NCBI GenBank assembly: GCA_963921795.1
Contig: OY997661.1
Location: 42,806,466 to 42,870,465, forward strand
Source: Nannobrachium achirus
Lineage: Eukaryota > Chordata > Actinopteri > Myctophiformes > Myctophidae
DNA: 64,000 nucleotides
Direction: 5' to 3'
Positions 12,175 through 23,541 of the stretch are shown here, one piece after another. The first letter of the stretch is position 1; every line of letters starts with the position of its first letter. The translations under genes were made by a program, and so were the position numbers. The notes beneath the pieces are model-generated. The model did not search any database and was not told the DNA's origin. It was given only the letters and a program-made list of their open reading frames with translations.

Positions 12175-12960
12175 GTGTAGAGGATCTATAGGCCTATCTG
12201 TGGTATGTATGTTCTGGCTTTTGTATTATGGCATGGACAGAATTCACAGACACAGGCAACAGAGAGATTAACTTGTATTCACTATGCAGTTAATCCGGTG
12301 TTTCTGCATCGTAATTAGACAACCATTCATTCACTCTGAAAAGCAGTGAAAGCACTGAAAGCAGTAATTTGCTCCTTCAAGATCTGCTCCAGCATTAATA
12401 TCCATACACTTTCATTTAAACAGTGGTTCAGAGTTTGACATAACCAGCAGTGGCAAACTGAAAGCGGATGCGTTTATCCAATTCGCGCTCATTGCCACAT
12501 GAAAAACCCCTCTTCACTGCCTGCTATAATCTAATATGCCTTTATTTCCATTACCTTATATTTGATTTTGCCTCCGAGCTGCCCACGGACCAAGTCGCAA
12601 CAGCATTGCCAAGCTGAGCTGACTTGATTATTGTAATGTGTAAACCAGTTTCAGCAAAGGCTACATCTCTAGACAGAGAACTGCTATATTATTCATCATA
12701 ACCACAGGTAGTCTCACGTTGTTGTGTGCTTTGAGGTACAGTAAGTGCTCAAACTATCTCACAGGTCACGTATGTCCATTTCTTTTTGTCTCATACACAG
12801 AAAAATAAAGGCACCAACTGAAACCAGAACTGTTTTCTTTTCAGCGGTGCTATAGACGAATCATTTCAAAGAATATAAACAAAAAAGGTTCTCTTGAACC
12901 ACATGAGTAAAATAAAATGGTTCTTAAATAGGTGATGGTTCTTCGCCTTTTAAAGAACCA
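12175..12960. other. Gene-free unique-looking stretch
   Basis: No repeat family, hairpin, microsatellite or exon recognised. It is one of the few parts of the left half that looks single-copy. Confidence 0.4.
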
Positions 12961-12967
12961 TTTAGTG

Positions 12968-13318
12968 CAGGGGTCTTCAACGTTTCCATGCCAAGGACCC
13001 CTTAGTTGAGAGAGAGACGAAGCAGGGACCCCCACAACCTGTTCATAGATTCCTTATAGTTTCATCGTTTGACAGCACAATCATCAGTGTCAATTCACGT
13101 CAATTTGTGTTTTCAGATATTTAACCATTTAAGCCGTGATTAACTAATAAACTTGACCTTTTACTCTGTACTTTGGTCTGCTCTTTTTCCCCTCTACACC
13201 AAACCTCTTTGCCGAAAATAGCCGATCTACAAGCTCACAACGCCTCGCAGCGCGAGGCGTTGTGTGCTCGTAGATCTGCTATTTTTGTCTACAGTTCTCC
13301 GAATATGGACGCTAGGGT
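12968..13318. mobile_element. F3 element cut by a (TCTA)n array
   Basis: Starts CAGGGGTCTTCAACGTTTCC, includes a complete hairpin (13212-13290) and stops at a TCTA array instead of the usual right end. Confidence 0.65.

Positions 13319-13320
<2 letters not shown>

Positions 13321-13382
<62 letters not shown>
13321..13382. repeat. (TCTA)n microsatellite
   Basis: About 15 tetranucleotide units between two F3 elements. Confidence 0.97.
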
Positions 13383-13384
13383 AG

Positions 13385-13778
13385 CAGGGGTCTTCAACTC
13401 TTCAATCTTTGTGTGATAGAAACCTTTTATTTTCTCCTGTTTCATATTAACCACTTGAACCCTAGCGTCCATAGAGAACTTTAGCCAAAAATAGCAGATC
13501 TACAAGCTCACAACACCTTGCAACGCGAGGCATTGTGAGCTTGTAGATCGGCTATCTTCGGCAAAGAGCTTCGGTGTAGAGGGGAAAAAGAGTTTTTAAG
13601 TATTGACGTTTCAAGTGGTTAAATATCTGAAAACACACGTTGACATGAATCCAAAATACACTTATGATCGTGGTGTCAAACGATGAAACTATATGGAATC
13701 TATGAACAGGTTGTGGGGGTCCCTGCCTGCTTCATCTCTCTCTCAACTAAAGGGTCCTTGGCCTGAAAACGTTGAAGA
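13385..13778. mobile_element. F3 hAT-like element
   Basis: Starts CAGGGGTCTTCAACTC and ends GGCCTGAAAACGTTGAAG, with a complete hairpin at 13480-13560. The last bases of the right terminus are altered. Confidence 0.65.
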
Positions 13779-14295
13779 AAAGCATACACAAACAAAATCT
13801 TCATCGTCGGTTTTAACCATCCGCCAACCTCGTCATCACTTACAATCTCACAGGTGGAACATGACCTCCTCTCGGAAAGCTCGTGTTTTATTTCCTTGTT
13901 TTCCGTCTCCATTGTCTGGCACCCTGCTTTTGTGCCTGTAACTGGATCGAGTACAACAACAAACATTTATTAATCAAGGTCGCCTCCTCTTTTGGAGTAC
14001 AAGGGAGGCCTGCTGGGACTGCAGTATCCATAGAAACAGAGGATTATAATTTCTCTGGACGAGCCGCGGAGCATTGCTTATGTAACGTGCACGGGTCTTG
14101 GAGGCTTCTCTGATGCTGTTGTGATCGAGTCCTTCAGGTCTAACAGTGTATATATATGTCACAGTTAGTTTGAGATTCAGTTAAATTGAGAACAGGAGCG
14201 TTCGTTGTGCAACGCGGGGCAGAGCAAGCGGTCGCTTTGATCCACAACAATGACAACGTAGCGTCGGCAGGAATGATAGCGCCTCACCCCACGGA

Positions 14296-14400
14296 GGTTA
14301 GGGTTAGGGTTAGGGTTAGGCATAGTTTTACAGAGGTTATGGTTAGGGTTAGGCATAGTTTTACAGAGGTTAAGGTTAGGGTTAGGGTTAGAGTTAGGCA
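14296..14400 (+). repeat. Interstitial telomere-like (GGTTAG)n repeat
   Basis: Three short runs of GGTTAG units, with single-base variants, are separated by two copies of CATAGTTTTACAGAGGTTA. The unit is the vertebrate telomere hexamer. The reading frames that give Arg-Val repeats are artefacts. Confidence 0.85.
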
Positions 14401-14760
14401 TAGTAAGCTAATGGCTAAATGCAGCTGAGCTAGGCTAGTAGATAAACAAAGAGGTGTCGCAGACGAGTGACGTTACCGACTACACAAGTGAATGGCTGTT
14501 GTCGTCATCTTGTGGTGATTATGCAGAATTACACAGGTGCGCTGATAAGAGACTATCAAGGTGAATTGATTCAGGTGGTTCATTTCAAAAACTACAAAAC
14601 GAGCGCTCTTACCCCAATCTCACTGAGTTACCCAAACTGACTGTAACATATATAACTCAACTGTGGTTAAAAGGCAAACAGATGATTCCGATATAATTCA
14701 TACAAGCCATTCCTACTGCCTGGCTGTCATATTTGTGAGCTCTAGATTCTCCCTATAGGC

Positions 14761-15229
14761 CAAGGGTCTTCAACAGGGGGTCCTCAGAGTTACTATAGGG
14801 GGTCCTCCAAATATTTGTGTGATGTGTTTCTCCTTTTTTTATATTAACCACTTGAACCCTAGTGTCCTTATTCCTAATCCTTATTCTGAGAACTTTAACC
14901 AAAAATAGCAGATCTAGAAGCTCACAACGCCTCGCGCTGCGAGGCGTTGTGAGCTTGTAGATCGGCTATTTTTGGCAAAGAGGTGAAAGGAGGGGAAAAG
15001 AGCAGACTACAGACTACATAGTGAAAGGTCAAGTTTATTAAGTGTTGATGGTTCAAGTGGTTAAATCTGAAAACACAAATTGACGTGAATCCAAAATACA
15101 CAGATGATTGTGCCGTCAAACGATGAAACTATATGGAATCTCTGAAAAGGTTGTGGGGGTCCCTGCTCCATCTCTCTCTCTCTCAACTAAGGGGTCCTTA
15201 AGTTGGCCTGAAAACATTGAAGACCCCTG
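14761..15229. mobile_element. F3 hAT-like element with exact 8-bp TSD
   Basis: Ends CAAGGGTCTTCAAC and TTGAAGACCCCTG. The target duplication CTATAGGC is exact at 14753-14760 and 15230-15237. A complete hairpin lies at 14895-14975. The body has CTCAACTAAGGGGTCC near the right end. Confidence 0.85.
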
Positions 15230-15445
15230 CTATAGGCTACTACAGCCAGAGATAGTGAGCTAGAGTCAAATCATTTCACATCATCAAGATGTTGAGTCTA
15301 GAGCTGCAAGCGGGAGGCAGATTTCTTTAGCCCATTTATCAAAGTATTCATTATGCCGATTCCTGAATTTCTCGCAGACGTGTGTGTAGTCTTGTGTCTG
15401 CGGACCCCGACTAGTTCACCTGCCAGTGAGGAGTCTCACCTGGAG

Positions 15446-16008
15446 CAGGGGTTCCCAAACTTTTTTGTCTCAGGGCACGCCATAAATATATTTTTTAATC
15501 CGAGGCACCACTACATTATAATCTTCACTCCCAGCACCTTATATTTATAGCATATCGTCGTTGTCGGGTGGAAACCTTGTATGTCCAAAAGTGTTCGTTT
15601 TGTATTCATCATCTATAAAATGTACTGAACTAGTGAAAACAGCAGATCTACAAGCACACAACGCCTCGCGATGTGAGGCGTTGTGTGCTTGTAGATCGGC
15701 TGTTTTCACTAGTTTTGTGCGACGGTCTTATATGATGAAGCAAGGCTTTGCTTTACCAAAAGACGTACACATTTGAAACTTGGAGATACGAGGTTTCTGC
15801 CCGACAGTGACGATATCTTAGTGATTAAGTTGCGAGGAAAACGTTGAGATAATAGCCATTTTTGGTTAGAACTGACTGAAAATAACTTTGTACTTCAAGT
15901 TTAAAAGTGTCCAAATAAATTCCAAATATTATCAAATGATCTCGCGGCACCCCTGGACTGCCGTCGCGGCACCCCAGGGTGCCCCGTCACCCACTTTGAA
16001 AACCCCTG
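15446..16008. mobile_element. hAT-like element (CAGGGGTTCCCAAACTTT ends) with nested F7
   Basis: Left end CAGGGGTTCCCAAACTTT and right end CCACTTTGAAAACCCCTG. The target duplication ACCTGGAG is exact at 15438-15445 and 16009-16016. An F7 element occupies 15552-15816. Confidence 0.85.
15552..15816 (+). mobile_element. MITE F7 nested in a hAT-like element
   Basis: Has the F7 ends ATATCGTCGTTGTCGGG and CCCGACAGTGACGATAT and a hairpin at 15633-15715 whose pairing continues into ACTAGTGAAAAC on both sides. Confidence 0.75.
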
Positions 16009-16040
16009 ACCTGGAGGATGTAGCATGGGTGGAGGTAGCT

Positions 16041-16605
16041 TTGGTCCAGAGCGTCAGCTGCACTGACGCTCTGACAGACCTGTCGCTAAATGACTAGACC
16101 GGGACTTCTCAGCCCCTACGACGGCTCAACTTGAGTCAAAATAAACTAAACTACTTCACTACTCACCAAACCAAAGGTAGTTTTGCGTTGTTGAAAGTCT
16201 ATTCCCCGCGGTGGGAAACCTCTCAGCACCCCACCCACTCTGTAAAATACATTATTTTTGTCATGAAATAAAACTCATCCAACTCGACCGCTGCTTATTT
16301 CCGGGTTGTGAAACGTTGTGTCTGCGCTGCGGTGGCCGCTGGGTGGCTCGAGGTGGGTGCGTTTTATTTCATGACAAAAATAATGTATTTTACAGAGTGG
16401 GTGGGGTGCTGAGAGGTTTCCCACCGCAGAGAATAGATTTTCAACAACGCAGAACTACCTTTGGTTTGGTGAGTAGTGAAGTAGTTTAGTTTATTTTGAC
16501 TCAAGTTGTTGAGTCAAAATAAACTGTTTGCACTCAAGTTGAGCGCTCGTAGGGGCTGAGAAATCCCGGTCTAGTCATTTAGCGACGCGTCTGTCAGAGC
16601 TAGGG
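16041..16605. mobile_element. Long inverted repeat, about 560 bp, two arms of over 200 bp
   Basis: The left arm (about 16055-16275) and right arm (about 16364-16602) are near-exact reverse complements, for example GTAAAATACATTATTTTTGT at the left and ACAAAAATAATGTATTTTAC at the right. A GC-rich spacer of about 85 bp separates them. No coding capacity. Probably a fold-back transposon. Confidence 0.8.
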
Positions 16606-16630
16606 TGGAGGAACACACTATTCCTTACAG

Positions 16631-17101
16631 CAGTGGTTCTCAACCTTTTCAGGCCGCGACCCCCAAAAGAATCATATTTTAACTGGGGACCCCCCACCCC
16701 ACCCTGACGAGCACTAAGAGGAGGCATTACATTTTGTATAACACGGTTCTATTGTGAAAATAGCCAATCTACATGCTCACAACGCCTCGCGTTGCGAGGC
16801 GTTGTGAGCATGTAGATCGGCTATTTTCACAAATTCCGCCTCTAATAGGCCTATTTGAGACTTTGGACACTGTTACACGTTACAAAGGTATTAAAAGTCC
16901 TTTAATTGTCACTTTATAAATGTACAGATATCTATACACTTATACTTATACTGCATGTTCTTTTTCTTTTTTTTTCTTTTTTTTTTTTACTGTTGAGTGA
17001 GAAAACAGTTTTTCAAATTAATCAAATCATCTGGGGACCCCCCCCCCAAAATAATTTGGGGACCCCCCTGGGGGTCCCGACCCACAGGTTGAGAACCACT
17101 G
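16631..17101. mobile_element. hAT-like element F4 (CAGTGGTTCTCAACC ends)
   Basis: The ends CAGTGGTTCTCAACC and GGTTGAGAACCACTG are exact inverted repeats. Flanks CCTTACAG (16623-16630) and CCTCACAG (17102-17109) are an 8-bp duplication with one change. A hairpin with TGTGAAAATAGCC arms lies at 16756-16832. It is nearly identical to the copy at 23542. Confidence 0.88.
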
Positions 17102-17252
17102 CCTCACAGCAGGGTTTCCCAAAGTGGGTGCCGAGGCACCCTAGGGTGCTGTGATGCCAGTCCAGGGGCAATCTGATAACATTTGGAATTCATCAATATC
17201 ACTACATCAATATCACTTCACTATGCTTAGTAAAACAGACCCGATTTGCACT

Positions 17253-18167
17253 CAGGCACGTGCACACATAGACATCAAAAGGGGACTTGAGCCCCTGTCC
17301 TTTTACCCGTCTGTAAAAAAGTGCCCTCTCCAGACCATGAATGCAGTTTTTGAAGCGGTGAAAACCGCTTCCAATGAATGGCTTTGTGTGTATCACGCCC
17401 ATATATGGTCATTTCAGTCCAGAATGAACAGGCTTTTTCAAAAACACAAAGTATGTTACCTTATGTCCATATATGGTCACTCCAGGCCAGAATGAACAGG
17501 TTTTTCCTGTCCCACAGAATGTCCGTTTAATTACCATATATGGTGATCTCAGTCCAGAATGAACAGGGTTTTTCAAAAACACAAAGTATGTTACCTTATG
17601 TCCATATATGGTCACTCCAGGCCAGAATGAACAGGTTTTTCCTGTCCCGTACGTGTAAAATATCAGTCCAGAATGAATAGGCTTTTTCAAAAAGCAAAAT
17701 GTCGATGTCCCTCCCGGTTAGATGAATGGATACTTTGAGGATTGGTCAAGCTTCGCATGATAATTTGGCCTTCAGGGTTTAAAAAATGTAGTAAGCCACA
17801 AATACATTCAGAATAGAGGTTTTATCTGTCCACCGCTTCACTTCGAACCGAGGTTTGATTTTTATTATGGTGAAAGAAATGCAAATGCCCTCTTTCCATG
17901 CCATACCTGAGGGCAGCGTTCAAGAGAATTGCCTCGTCCAAACTCTCCTGAACTTGAATGCAGCATCTTATGTTGAAAGAATTGCCCACCCAGTGGAGAA
18001 ATACATGCCATAAGCGTAAGCCACATCTCCAGTATTCACTTGATTATGCTTAGTTTGGCAGCGCGACACGTTGTGAGCTTGGAGGTCGTCTATTTTCAAT
18101 ATTTTCAACAAAAGGCCCCTTTAGAAATGTCAGCCCCTGCCTCTCCAGCATTCTCTGCACGTCCCTG
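17253..18167. mobile_element. hAT-like element F6 (CAGGCACGTGCAC) carrying a nested H element
   Basis: The ends CAGGCACGTGCAC and CTGCACGTCCCTG are inverted. TTTGCACT is exact at 17245-17252 and 18168-18175. The H3 element lies inside at 17352-17858. Without it the length is about that of the 18526 copy. A half hairpin is left near 18066-18100. Confidence 0.85.
17352..17858 (-). mobile_element. Helentron-like element H3, inserted in a T-run
   Basis: On the minus strand it starts TCAAACCTCGGTTCGAAGTG and ends with the hairpin GGAAGCGGTTTTCACCGCTTC. Five T lie on each side. The sister F6 copy at 18.6 kb reads straight through as GCAGTTTTTACTATGG, giving the empty site. The interior holds tandem units with CCATATATGG and CCAGAATGAACAGG (17393-17690), which give the misleading repeated reading frame on the minus strand. 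Confidence 0.7.
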
Positions 18168-18217
18168 TTTGCACTGTACTCGATGAGTTCTTTTTCCATC
18201 TACGGCCAACTCTCTTC

Positions 18218-18265
18218 ACCAAAAATAGCAGATCTACAAGCTCGTAGATTGGCTATTTTTGGTGA
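18218..18265. repeat. Short-loop hairpin of the AGATCTACAAGC type
   Basis: CCAAAAATAGCAGATCTAC pairs with GTAGATTGGCTATTTTTGG around only AAGCTC, so the GC-rich apex is missing. It sits in the degenerate element at about 18176-18470. Confidence 0.75.
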
Positions 18266-18525
18266 ACCTTCCCCCCCAGAATAGGGATTGCTGGGGTTCA
18301 AGTGGTTAAACGTCAAATATAAAGTTATTTTCAGTCGGTTCCTATGGAAACTGATATTTCTCTGTGACATAGCCTACCGTATCTTAGGTGGAAAGACGAT
18401 TATGATGTAAGATTCTAAAAATTGAAAGTGTAATTTCAGGGGTCCCTGCCTGGCCTTCCTCCCACAATAAACAGCCAATTTGTGCAATTATGGAACCCAT
18501 AGGATTTTTTACCCCTACTCAATGC

Positions 18526-18974
18526 CAGGCACGTGCACACATAGACATCAAAGGGGGCTTTAGCCCCCGCCCTTTAACCCGTCTGTAAAAAGTGCCCTCT
18601 CCAGACCATGAATGCAGTTTTTACTATGGTGAAAGAAATGCAAATGTCCTCTTTCCATGCCATACCTGAAGGCAGCATTCAAGAGAAATTGCCTTATCCA
18701 AACTCTCCTGAACTTGAATGCAGCATCTTATGTTGAAAGAATTGCCCTCTCTGTGTATAAATTACGCCAGTTACGCCAGATCTCCAGATCTCCAGATCTC
18801 CAGAATTTTCTTGATTATGCTTAGTTTAGTGTGGTATCAAGCAGTGAAAATAGCCGACCTCCAAGCTCTGCGACGCGTTGTGAGCTTGGAGGCCGGCTAT
18901 TTTCGATATCTCCACTAAAAGGCCCTTTTAGAAATGTCAGCCCCTGCCTCTCTAAAATTCTCTGCACGTCCCTG
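18526..18974. mobile_element. hAT-like element F6, no nested insertion
   Basis: Ends CAGGCACGTGCAC and CTGCACGTCCCTG with a compact hairpin (18845-18905) whose arms read AGCCGACCTCCAAGCTC. No target duplication is visible, so one end may be rearranged. Confidence 0.7.
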
Positions 18975-19169
18975 TGGAGCCACACTAAGTTTTTTGCATG
19001 TTTTGTTTTCCATCTATGCCTGCACTAGCAGCTCTACTTCATATCGCTGCTGCTGAGACCATTTCTGAATGAGAAAGTCTACCCGCACCTCCAGAAAATT
19101 CCCATGGGTGCTCTCTCGGTCGGCTTCAAAACCCTCTACTCGTTCACTATTTATGGAGGAGCAGTGGTT

Positions 19170-19735
19170 TAAAGCCATTTAGGCCTAGAATTATTGAATG
19201 CTTTAACCAGTGAAAAATAGCAGATATACAAGCTCACAGCACGGCAACGAGTGCCGCTTTTTTTTTTGAAAAAGTCGTGAAAATGTGTGCAAATCTTTGA
19301 CTATATGTATTTTCAAAGCGAAAGTTTGCAACTCAAAATTTTGCTTCTCGGGGGGTCCCTGGAGCTAAATATTCTGAGATGGGGGTCCGTGGCCAAATAA
19401 ATATCTTTTTGGGGGTCCTTCACATGAAAAGGTTTGAGAACCACTGACATAGTAGTCTCTCAAGAACAGACTAACTGAGCTCCAGTTAAGTGAAAAGGAC
19501 CTTTTCTTTGACGATGGCTGGCCAGATTGCTGACATAGAAACACAGGTTTTTCAAAAAAACCTTAGAAGGATTCAAAAGGCACTTAAAGAATCGGGTCAA
19601 AATTCAAATTTTCACGATTTTTCTAAAATAGCAGATCTACAAGCTCGCAGCTGTGAGCTTGTGTATCTGCTATTTTTCAATAGTTAAAGCATAAAATAAT
19701 GATACGCAACAATGTGTACCCGTTCTGAATGGGTT
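19170..19735 (+). mobile_element. Element F2 (CCATTTAGGCCTA ends), two hairpins
   Basis: Starts GCCATTTAGGCCTAGAATTA and ends TGAATGGGTTAA. It includes the family words AGACTAACTGAGCTCCAGTT and GACGATGGCTGGCCAGATTG and two hairpin sites, the left one cut short by a T-run (19212-19270). A 45-65 codon frame starting MAGQIADIE recurs in every F2 copy and is part of the repeat, not a gene. Confidence 0.7.
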
Positions 19736-19866
19736 AAAGCCCTGACAGCATCACAGCCTCAGACATTATTCTGTGATTTCTGGCTTTGGGAGAGAGCCGG
19801 GCCAACGTTAACAATACACACTGACTGCGGGGCATTCTTTCTCAGACTCAGACACATGGTTAGAAC

Positions 19867-20432
19867 CAGGGGTGCCGCACCAAAATTCTGGGCCCTGGGT
19901 ACAAGGATTCACGCCCCCCATGAATGTTCTTCACAGGGGGAGGGGGTTTAACCCATTTAGACTGTGAACGCATTATTACGCATTATTTTGTGCTTTAACT
20001 ATTGAAAAATAGCAGATATACAAGCTCACGAGCGTGTAGATCTGCTATTTTTGAAAAATCTTGAACATTTGTGCAAGTCAAATCCTTCTACGTTTTTTTA
20101 AAAAAAACCTATGTTTCTATGTCAGTGGTGCTCAAACCTTTTCATGTGAAGGACACCCAAAATGATATGTATTTGGCCACGGACCCCCATCTAAAATATT
20201 TAGTTCCAGGGACCCCCCAGAAGCTAAATTTGATTAAATGTTCGCTTAAAAACACATATATTCAAAGATTTGCATGTTCACGACTTTTCAAAAATAGCAG
20301 ATCTATGAGCCGCGCTGCGAGCTTGTATATCTGCTATTTTTCAATAGCTAAAGTATAACATAATTAAGGCCCCTCCACCTTGGGCCCTAGTAACTCAGTA
20401 CCCCCCCCCCCCCCCCCCTTGTGACGCCCCTG
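19867..20432 (+). mobile_element. hAT-like element F1 with exact 8-bp TSD
   Basis: Starts CAGGGGTGCCGCACC and ends TGTGACGCCCCTG. GTTAGAAC is exact at 19859-19866 and 20433-20440. It carries two shortened hairpins (20000-20055, 20286-20345). Confidence 0.88.
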
Positions 20433-20847
20433 GTTAGAACATATCAAACCCTACATATTTATACACTGTTTCTTATGGGTGTGTTTTGATGTAAGGTGAG
20501 AGAATAACAAGACTATCCCCACACATGGATCACTTTCAATTCCTATCCTTGCTTGACCCCAAGGCCTGTTTGGTTTTGAATTATGTAAGCTATGCACATG
20601 GACAAATGGTGAGGGGTTCACAGATAACGATGGTTGTAGAGGCGGGCTGGGCAGATAGCAGCTGGAGGGATGTTGTTCAGACAACTGTAGTTGGCTTGGC
20701 TCTTGAGGCGGAGAGGCATTGAGTTTTCTATTGTCCGGAGGCCAACAAACATAGCTGGCTCGTCCTGCAGACATAGATCTGCATTATTTGTTTCTGCACG
20801 GTGTTAAAGCTACAATCTAGAAAGTTATTAGAATGAATAGATTAAGT

Positions 20848-21253
20848 CAGGGGTCTTCAACAGGGGGTCCGGGACCCCTAGGGGATCACTACAGAGGGTC
20901 CTCCAAATCTTCCAATTCTTTTTTATATTAACAACTTGAACCCTACAGTAGCAGATAGCAGATCTACAAGCTCACAACAGCTCGTTGTGAGCTTGGAGAT
21001 CGGCTATTTTCGGAAAAGAGCTTTGAGGGGAAAAAGAGCAGACTTAAGTACAGAGTAAAAGGTCAAGTTTATTAGGTAATGACGGTTCAAGTGGTTAAAT
21101 ATCTGAAAACACAAATTGACATGAATCCAAAATACACTGATGATTGTGCAGTCAAACGATGAAACTAAATGGAATCTATGAAAAGTGGGGTCGCTGCTTC
21201 ATCTCTCTCTCTCAACTAAGGGGTCCTTGGCCTGAAAACGTTGAAGACCCCTG
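20848..21253. mobile_element. F3 hAT-like element with exact 8-bp TSD
   Basis: Starts CAGGGGTCTTCAACAGGGGG and ends GTTGAAGACCCCTG. GATTAAGT is exact at 20840-20847 and 21254-21261. A short hairpin lies at 20945-21012. Confidence 0.88.
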
Positions 21254-21535
21254 GATTAAGTAATTCAATAACCAGCACATCTGCAGTGGTTGGAAGTTGT
21301 CTACATCTTCTTCCTTTGGGAAATGTCGACGCTGTTGTCGGGTACCGACACCAGGGCAGCGTACTGATTGACAAGTGGTACTGTCTGCCTGGAGCTCATG
21401 AGAGCAATATCTCTCCCTTGGCCAAGCGGGGATTCCGTCCTGGAAGACCGCTGGAAATTTGGCCCCAGAGTGGAGAAACAGGGTTCAAATCCTGGGTAGG
21501 ATATGAAACGTACGTAGATTGGAGCTTTAAAAGTT

Positions 21536-21538
<3 letters not shown>

Positions 21539-21612
<74 letters not shown>

Positions 21613-22016
21613 GGACGTGCTGGCCATTGGGAAAAGCGGGAAAACTCCCGAACGGCCGTTTCATTCCCGGCCGGTCCAGGCCGGCCATAAAAAAAAAAAA
21701 AAAAAAAAAAAGTTGTGTGCTTGTAGACCTTTTGTTTTCATTAGTTTAAATAATTTTTAAAATGATAAATACCAAACAAACGGTTTTGGACATACAAGGT
21801 TTCCACCCGACAACGACGAAATTTAACTCATGTAATTGGCTCACTGGCTTGTCACTTTGTCACAAATCTTTAAGTAGCAGCAGCAGCGCTATAGCAGGGC
21901 CTCTCCAACTCTTTTTCCCGGGCTGAATCAGGGGCCCAGCATGTCCCTGTGTGTGTGTGCGTGTGTGTGCGTGTGCGTGTGCGTGCGTGCGGGCGTGCGT
22001 GCGTGCGTGTGTGTGT
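21539..22016. repeat. (GT)n microsatellite split by an F5 element
   Basis: GT tracts at 21539-21609 and 21950-22016 (the latter with GTGC variants) adjoin the two ends of the F5 element at 21610-21949. Confidence 0.85.
21610..21949. mobile_element. hAT-like element F5 (CAGGGACGTGCTGG ends)
   Basis: Starts CAGGGACGTGCTGGCC and ends GGCCCAGCATGTCCCTG. The body has AAGCGGGAAAACTCCCGAAC and, after an A-run, a piece of F7 sequence with half a hairpin. Other copies are at 37383 and 55445. Confidence 0.82.
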
Positions 22017-22384
22017 ATTAAAAGCATACCATGCAAACACTGCTATGATGTCAAAGCAGTTATTAGGTTGGCTCACACACAGCCAAGGGCAGGCAGCGCA
22101 TTTGAAATCCAGTGAACGTTGTATCGGGCTTTGCCAAGTAGCTCATTATGGAGCTTTAACTGTTTGTTTTTACGTCAGGAGATGTACTATTAGAACACGA
22201 TCAGTCATTCAATCTGGTTTCAATGTGGGCTAATTCCCATGCCGTCAGCTTTTTGAGCGGTGGTGACGCCGCTCCTTAGAATGGCCGTGTGTGTATGTCT
22301 GTAGCCTGAGGTGTATGCAGGAGTGTGTATCCGTGTATGTGTCTGTAGCCTGATGTTGAATCTAGCCTGAGCATCAATTGCAAC

Positions 22385-22510
22385 AAACACGCACGCACAC
22401 GCACGCACACGCACGCACAGGTACGCACGCACGCACGCACGGCCATGTGTGTATCAGTGTATATATGAATGTATGTATGTATGTATGTATGTATGTATGT
22501 ATGTCTGTCT
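22385..22510. repeat. (ACGC)n and (GTAT)n microsatellites
   Basis: A CGCA-type array at 22385-22441 is followed by a GTAT array at 22468-22510. Confidence 0.9.
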
Positions 22511-22573
22511 GTAGCCTAGTACCACTGGTTGACCAAAGAGGGTGCTGTTGCTTCTAGCCTGAAAATCAACTGC

Positions 22574-22574
<1 letters not shown>

Positions 22575-22630
<56 letters not shown>

Positions 22631-22692
22631 GGAGGGGGGGGGGGGGGGGTCACACACACACAAGCACCCCCCCCCCCCCCCCCCCCCCCCCC
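22575..22692. repeat. (CA)n array followed by a G-run and a C-run
   Basis: CA units (22575-22628), then about 17 G with one A, a short CA piece, then about 26 C (22667-22692). Either homopolymer could form a quadruplex or pair with the other; assembly errors are also likely here. Confidence 0.9.
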
Positions 22693-22769
22693 ATATTATT
22701 ATTATTATTTTTTTAAATATTTGTTTTTAATCTTTTTTAAATCTTTTTTATTATTATTTTTATTATTAT

Positions 22770-22835
22770 ATTTATATTTGTTTTGCTGTTGCGCAGCCTC
22801 CACAACCACCGCTCAGTTCACACGGGTGTGATTTT
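22770..22835 (+). repeat. Short dispersed repeat shared with 24.7 kb
   Basis: TTTGTTTTGCTGTTGCGCAG followed by CCTCCAC, CACCGCTCAGTTC and ACGGGTGTGATTTTT recurs at about 24735-24796. Identity of the family is unknown. Confidence 0.75.
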
Positions 22836-23212
22836 TTTTATTTTAGACGTTTTGGAGCACGGTCCACACACGAAAAGGGATCAGCGCGGAAATACCTTAG
22901 AAGTTATAGAATAAATTGTACATCTTGAGTAATGATTTTTCCAAGAACGTCCCTGCTTTGCTTTTTTTTGCCTTTCTTTTTTTTAGGGCAACGAGAATTA
23001 CACAAGCTAAAAGGCCAACAAGCACACAGTAAAATAGGTCAGTTTTTACACTCAAAATCCTTTCTTGTTATATTATCCATATTTGCATCTCAGAGTGTGG
23101 ACAAATGTATGGTCCTGTTAGGGTCCATTACATTATACAGTTGAAGCTGGATAATGTAACTTTCTTTTGTGAATAGAATATTGTATCAGTATGTTAATAC
23201 AATAACATAACT

Positions 23213-23440
23213 TATCGTCACTGTCAGGCAGACACCTCGTATCTCCAAGTTTCTCCGTAAAGTAAAGCCCTGCTTCCTCATCATACAAGACCGCTGCACA
23301 AAACTATAGCGGAAATGGCCGATACAAGCACACAACGCCTGGCGGTGTGAGGTGTTGTGTGCTTGTAGATCAGCTGTTTTCACTGTTTTAAAGTCGTTTT
23401 TTTAAAATAACTAAAAAGGAAGGTTTTGGATCCGACGACG
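23213..23440 (-). mobile_element. F7 element, minus strand, right side eroded
   Basis: Starts TATCGTCACTGTCAGGCAG and has CTCCGTAAAGTAAAGCCCTG and a hairpin at 23310-23385. The far end is poorly conserved. Confidence 0.6.
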
Positions 23441-23541
23441 TTTGGAGTGGTTGTATTTGCTATTTGGTCTCCCTGCTCCTGAGACATTTAGAATGATCTT
23501 GTGTCTAGGTTTGACACGACTGGTTGACAAGTGGTATAGGC

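Noticed and set aside
17409..17690. Minus-strand frame with repeated KPVHSGL and TYGHKVTYF segments
   Set aside because: It follows the tandem units inside the H3 element; the same DNA repeat occurs in other copies without an open frame.
19490..19687. Frames starting MAGQIADIE and containing KIADLQARS, repeated at 34536, 46588 and elsewhere
   Set aside because: They recur in every F2 transposon copy at the same place and read through the hairpin; they are repeat sequence, with no conserved full-length protein.
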